A stretch of 6,703 nucleotides of DNA from an uncultured Prevotella sp. (GTDB lineage: Bacteria; Bacteroidota; Bacteroidia; Bacteroidales; Bacteroidaceae), in contig ONMG01000238.1 of the NCBI GenBank assembly GCA_900318855.1, positions 1 through 6,703 on the forward strand. The letters are read 5' to 3'. Under the pieces are notes generated by a model that did no database searches, was not told where the DNA came from, and saw only the letters and a list, made by a program, of their open reading frames with translations. The position numbers were made by a program, and so were the translations under genes. Shown piece after piece: positions 6,256 through 6,703 of this stretch. Positions within the stretch are counted from its first letter, which is position 1. Each line of letters begins with the position of its first letter.

Positions 6256-6287
6256 CAAAATTAATGTTTTCCTAGTGAACAGCCAAA
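6256..6287 (-). promoter_or_regulatory. Bacteroidota-type promoter for the ketoreductase gene
   Basis: On the minus strand there is a TTTG at 6287-6284, a 20-nt spacer and TAATTTTG at 6263-6256, followed by C. This fits the Bacteroidota -33/-7 consensus. Transcription would begin at about 6248, leaving a 5' leader of roughly 50 nt before the ATG at 6195. The leader shows no strong hairpin. The 129-nt palindrome lies about 100 nt upstream of the promoter, so it would not be in this transcript. Confidence 0.65.
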
Positions 6288-6388
6288 TAAAAGTTTACCT
6301 TTCTGACGTTTGCTCCTGATTCCACAAGCCTGCACATCACAACTTTATTGCTGCTAAGTTCTATTTTGACAAGAACCCGTAAAAACCT

Positions 6389-6517
6389 CTTGCTGTGATG
6401 CTGGGGGCTGCGCCCTCTGTTTCTTCTTCGGTGTCGGCTTGCTTCGAAGCTGGGCTTCGGCAAGACGGCAACGGAAAAGAAACAGCCATCGCGCCTCAGG
6501 CCCAGCATCACAACAAG
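6389..6517. repeat. 129-nt three-tier imperfect palindrome
   Basis: The outer arms 6389-6405 and 6501-6517 pair over 17 positions with a single mismatch (6393/6513). The middle arms 6417-6437 and 6465-6485 pair over 21 positions with 16 Watson-Crick pairs, 2 wobbles and 3 mismatches. The inner arms are CTTGC/GCAAG (6438-6442, 6460-6464) and CGAAGC/GCTTCG (6445-6450, 6454-6459) around a TGG loop, with a TT bulge on one side. Between the outer and middle tiers, each side has its own small hairpin: GGCTGCGCC at 6406-6414 and GCCTCAGGC at 6493-6501. The fold is symmetric about 6452. It has no coding sense; frames crossing it are artefacts. It may be a MITE, a REP/BIME-like repeat, or the end of a mobile element; which one is unknown. 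Confidence 0.85.
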
Positions 6518-6573
6518 GAATAACCTGGAAACAGGCTGACGTATCACTTGATTTTGCAGCCTGGCAAACGACT

Positions 6574-6613
6574 GTTCGCTACGTAGCTTTTTATCATTCG
6601 CTGCGTAATGAAC
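6574..6613. repeat. Second, smaller inverted repeat in the right intergenic region
   Basis: TACGTAGC (6580-6587) pairs with GCTGCGTA (6600-6607) over 8 positions with one G-T pair and a 12-nt T-rich loop. After a 2x2 internal loop, GTTC (6574-6577) pairs with GAAC (6610-6613). It sits 12 nt beyond the stop of the putative transposase fragment, so it might act as a terminator for it, but the run of T that follows on the minus strand is absent. Confidence 0.45.
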
Positions 6614-6625
6614 GATCTTTCTATT

Positions 6626-6703
6626 TTAATTTTCCCATTTGTATGGTTCATATCTCTTTCTGTTTCTCAATATGGAAAAGATGATGTTTGACATCTTTCT
6701 TGC
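6626..6703 (-). CDS. C-terminal 25 residues of a probable transposase (IS110-like?), cut by window edge
   Basis: On the minus strand the frame from 6703 is open for 25 codons to a TAA at 6628-6626 and reads ARKMSNIIFSILRNRKRYEP plus YKWEN. An Ala-Arg-Lys-Met, then a hydrophobic helix, then a basic turn and Tyr-x-Pro just before the stop is the kind of ending seen in IS110/IS116/IS902-family transposases. This is a family resemblance from 25 residues only, so the call is tentative; it may be another protein or chance. The AT-rich composition differs from the GC-rich biosynthetic genes. Just upstream of the edge the DNA also has AAAGATG/CATCTTT (6677-6683, 6692-6698) as a small hairpin, which lies inside this frame. 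Confidence 0.4.
   Translation of the reverse strand, partial: ARKMSNIIFSILRNRKRYEPYKWEN

Larger units (their letters stand above)
6196..6703. other. Right-hand intergenic region, no complete gene
   Basis: This 508-nt stretch upstream of the ketoreductase holds its promoter (6256-6287), the 129-nt palindrome (6389-6517), the smaller hairpin (6574-6613) and a possible transposase tail at the edge. Between 6288 and 6388 I see only AT-rich sequence with no motif I can name. Open frames at 6272-6547 (minus) and 6439-6684 (plus) cross the palindrome and have no protein-like character. Confidence 0.6.

Noticed and set aside
6389..6517. Integron attC site
   Set aside because: The size and imperfect fold fit, but the terminal RYYYAAC and GTRRRY-type core sites are absent and there is no integrase or cassette nearby.
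6272..6684. Open frames on both strands across the palindrome
   Set aside because: They arise from the inverted repeat; composition is not protein-like and neither has a start context or homologue I recognise.
1..6703. CRISPR array, rRNA or prophage
   Set aside because: No regularly spaced repeats, ribosomal RNA signatures or phage structural genes are seen.

Overview
The window looks like a chromosomal piece of a GC-rich Bacteroidota, most plausibly a Prevotella-like Bacteroidales member. The evidence is two upstream elements that match the Bacteroidota promoter form (TTTG, 19-20 nt, TAnnTTTG), A/T-rich start regions mostly without Shine-Dalgarno sites, a signal peptide cut before Gln, and the gene set itself. 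The genus is inference. No taxonomic marker gene is present.

All convincing genes lie on the minus strand and are read from right to left. They form part of an aryl-polyene/flexirubin-type biosynthetic locus, a type II fatty-acid/polyketide pathway that makes membrane-anchored polyene pigments. In order of transcription they are: a FabG-like ketoreductase (6195-5464); a beta-ketoacyl-ACP synthase with an intact Cys-His-His triad (5298-4075); a small secreted protein of unknown function (4041-3514); a SAM-dependent methyltransferase (3512-2403); an acyl carrier protein (2379-2137); an LpxL/HtrB-like acyltransferase (2131-1229); a hot-dog dehydratase (1218-760); a 4HBT-type thioesterase with a GTG start (722-276); and the first 93 codons of a second ketosynthase-like protein (279-1), which runs off the left edge.

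The logic of the set is as follows. A ketosynthase, ketoreductase and dehydratase repeat elongation, reduction and dehydration on the ACP without an enoyl reductase, which gives a conjugated polyene. The methyltransferase would modify the aromatic head group. The acyltransferase would attach the chain to a membrane lipid. The thioesterase would release or proofread chains. Head-group supply (ammonia-lyase, aryl-ACP/CoA ligase) and export genes are not in this window and would be expected beyond the left edge. From the ketosynthase leftward the genes are tightly packed, with gaps of 1-37 nt and one 4-nt ATGA overlap, as in an operon. The ketoreductase has its own promoter and is separated from the ketosynthase by a 165-nt gap holding a second promoter and alternative hairpins.

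The right 500 nt (6196-6703) has no complete gene. It holds the ketoreductase promoter, a striking 129-nt three-tier imperfect palindrome (6389-6517), a smaller hairpin (6574-6613), and at the edge 25 codons that look like the C-terminus of a transposase, possibly IS110-like. This right end is AT-rich and looks like mobile-element or intergenic DNA beside the operon.
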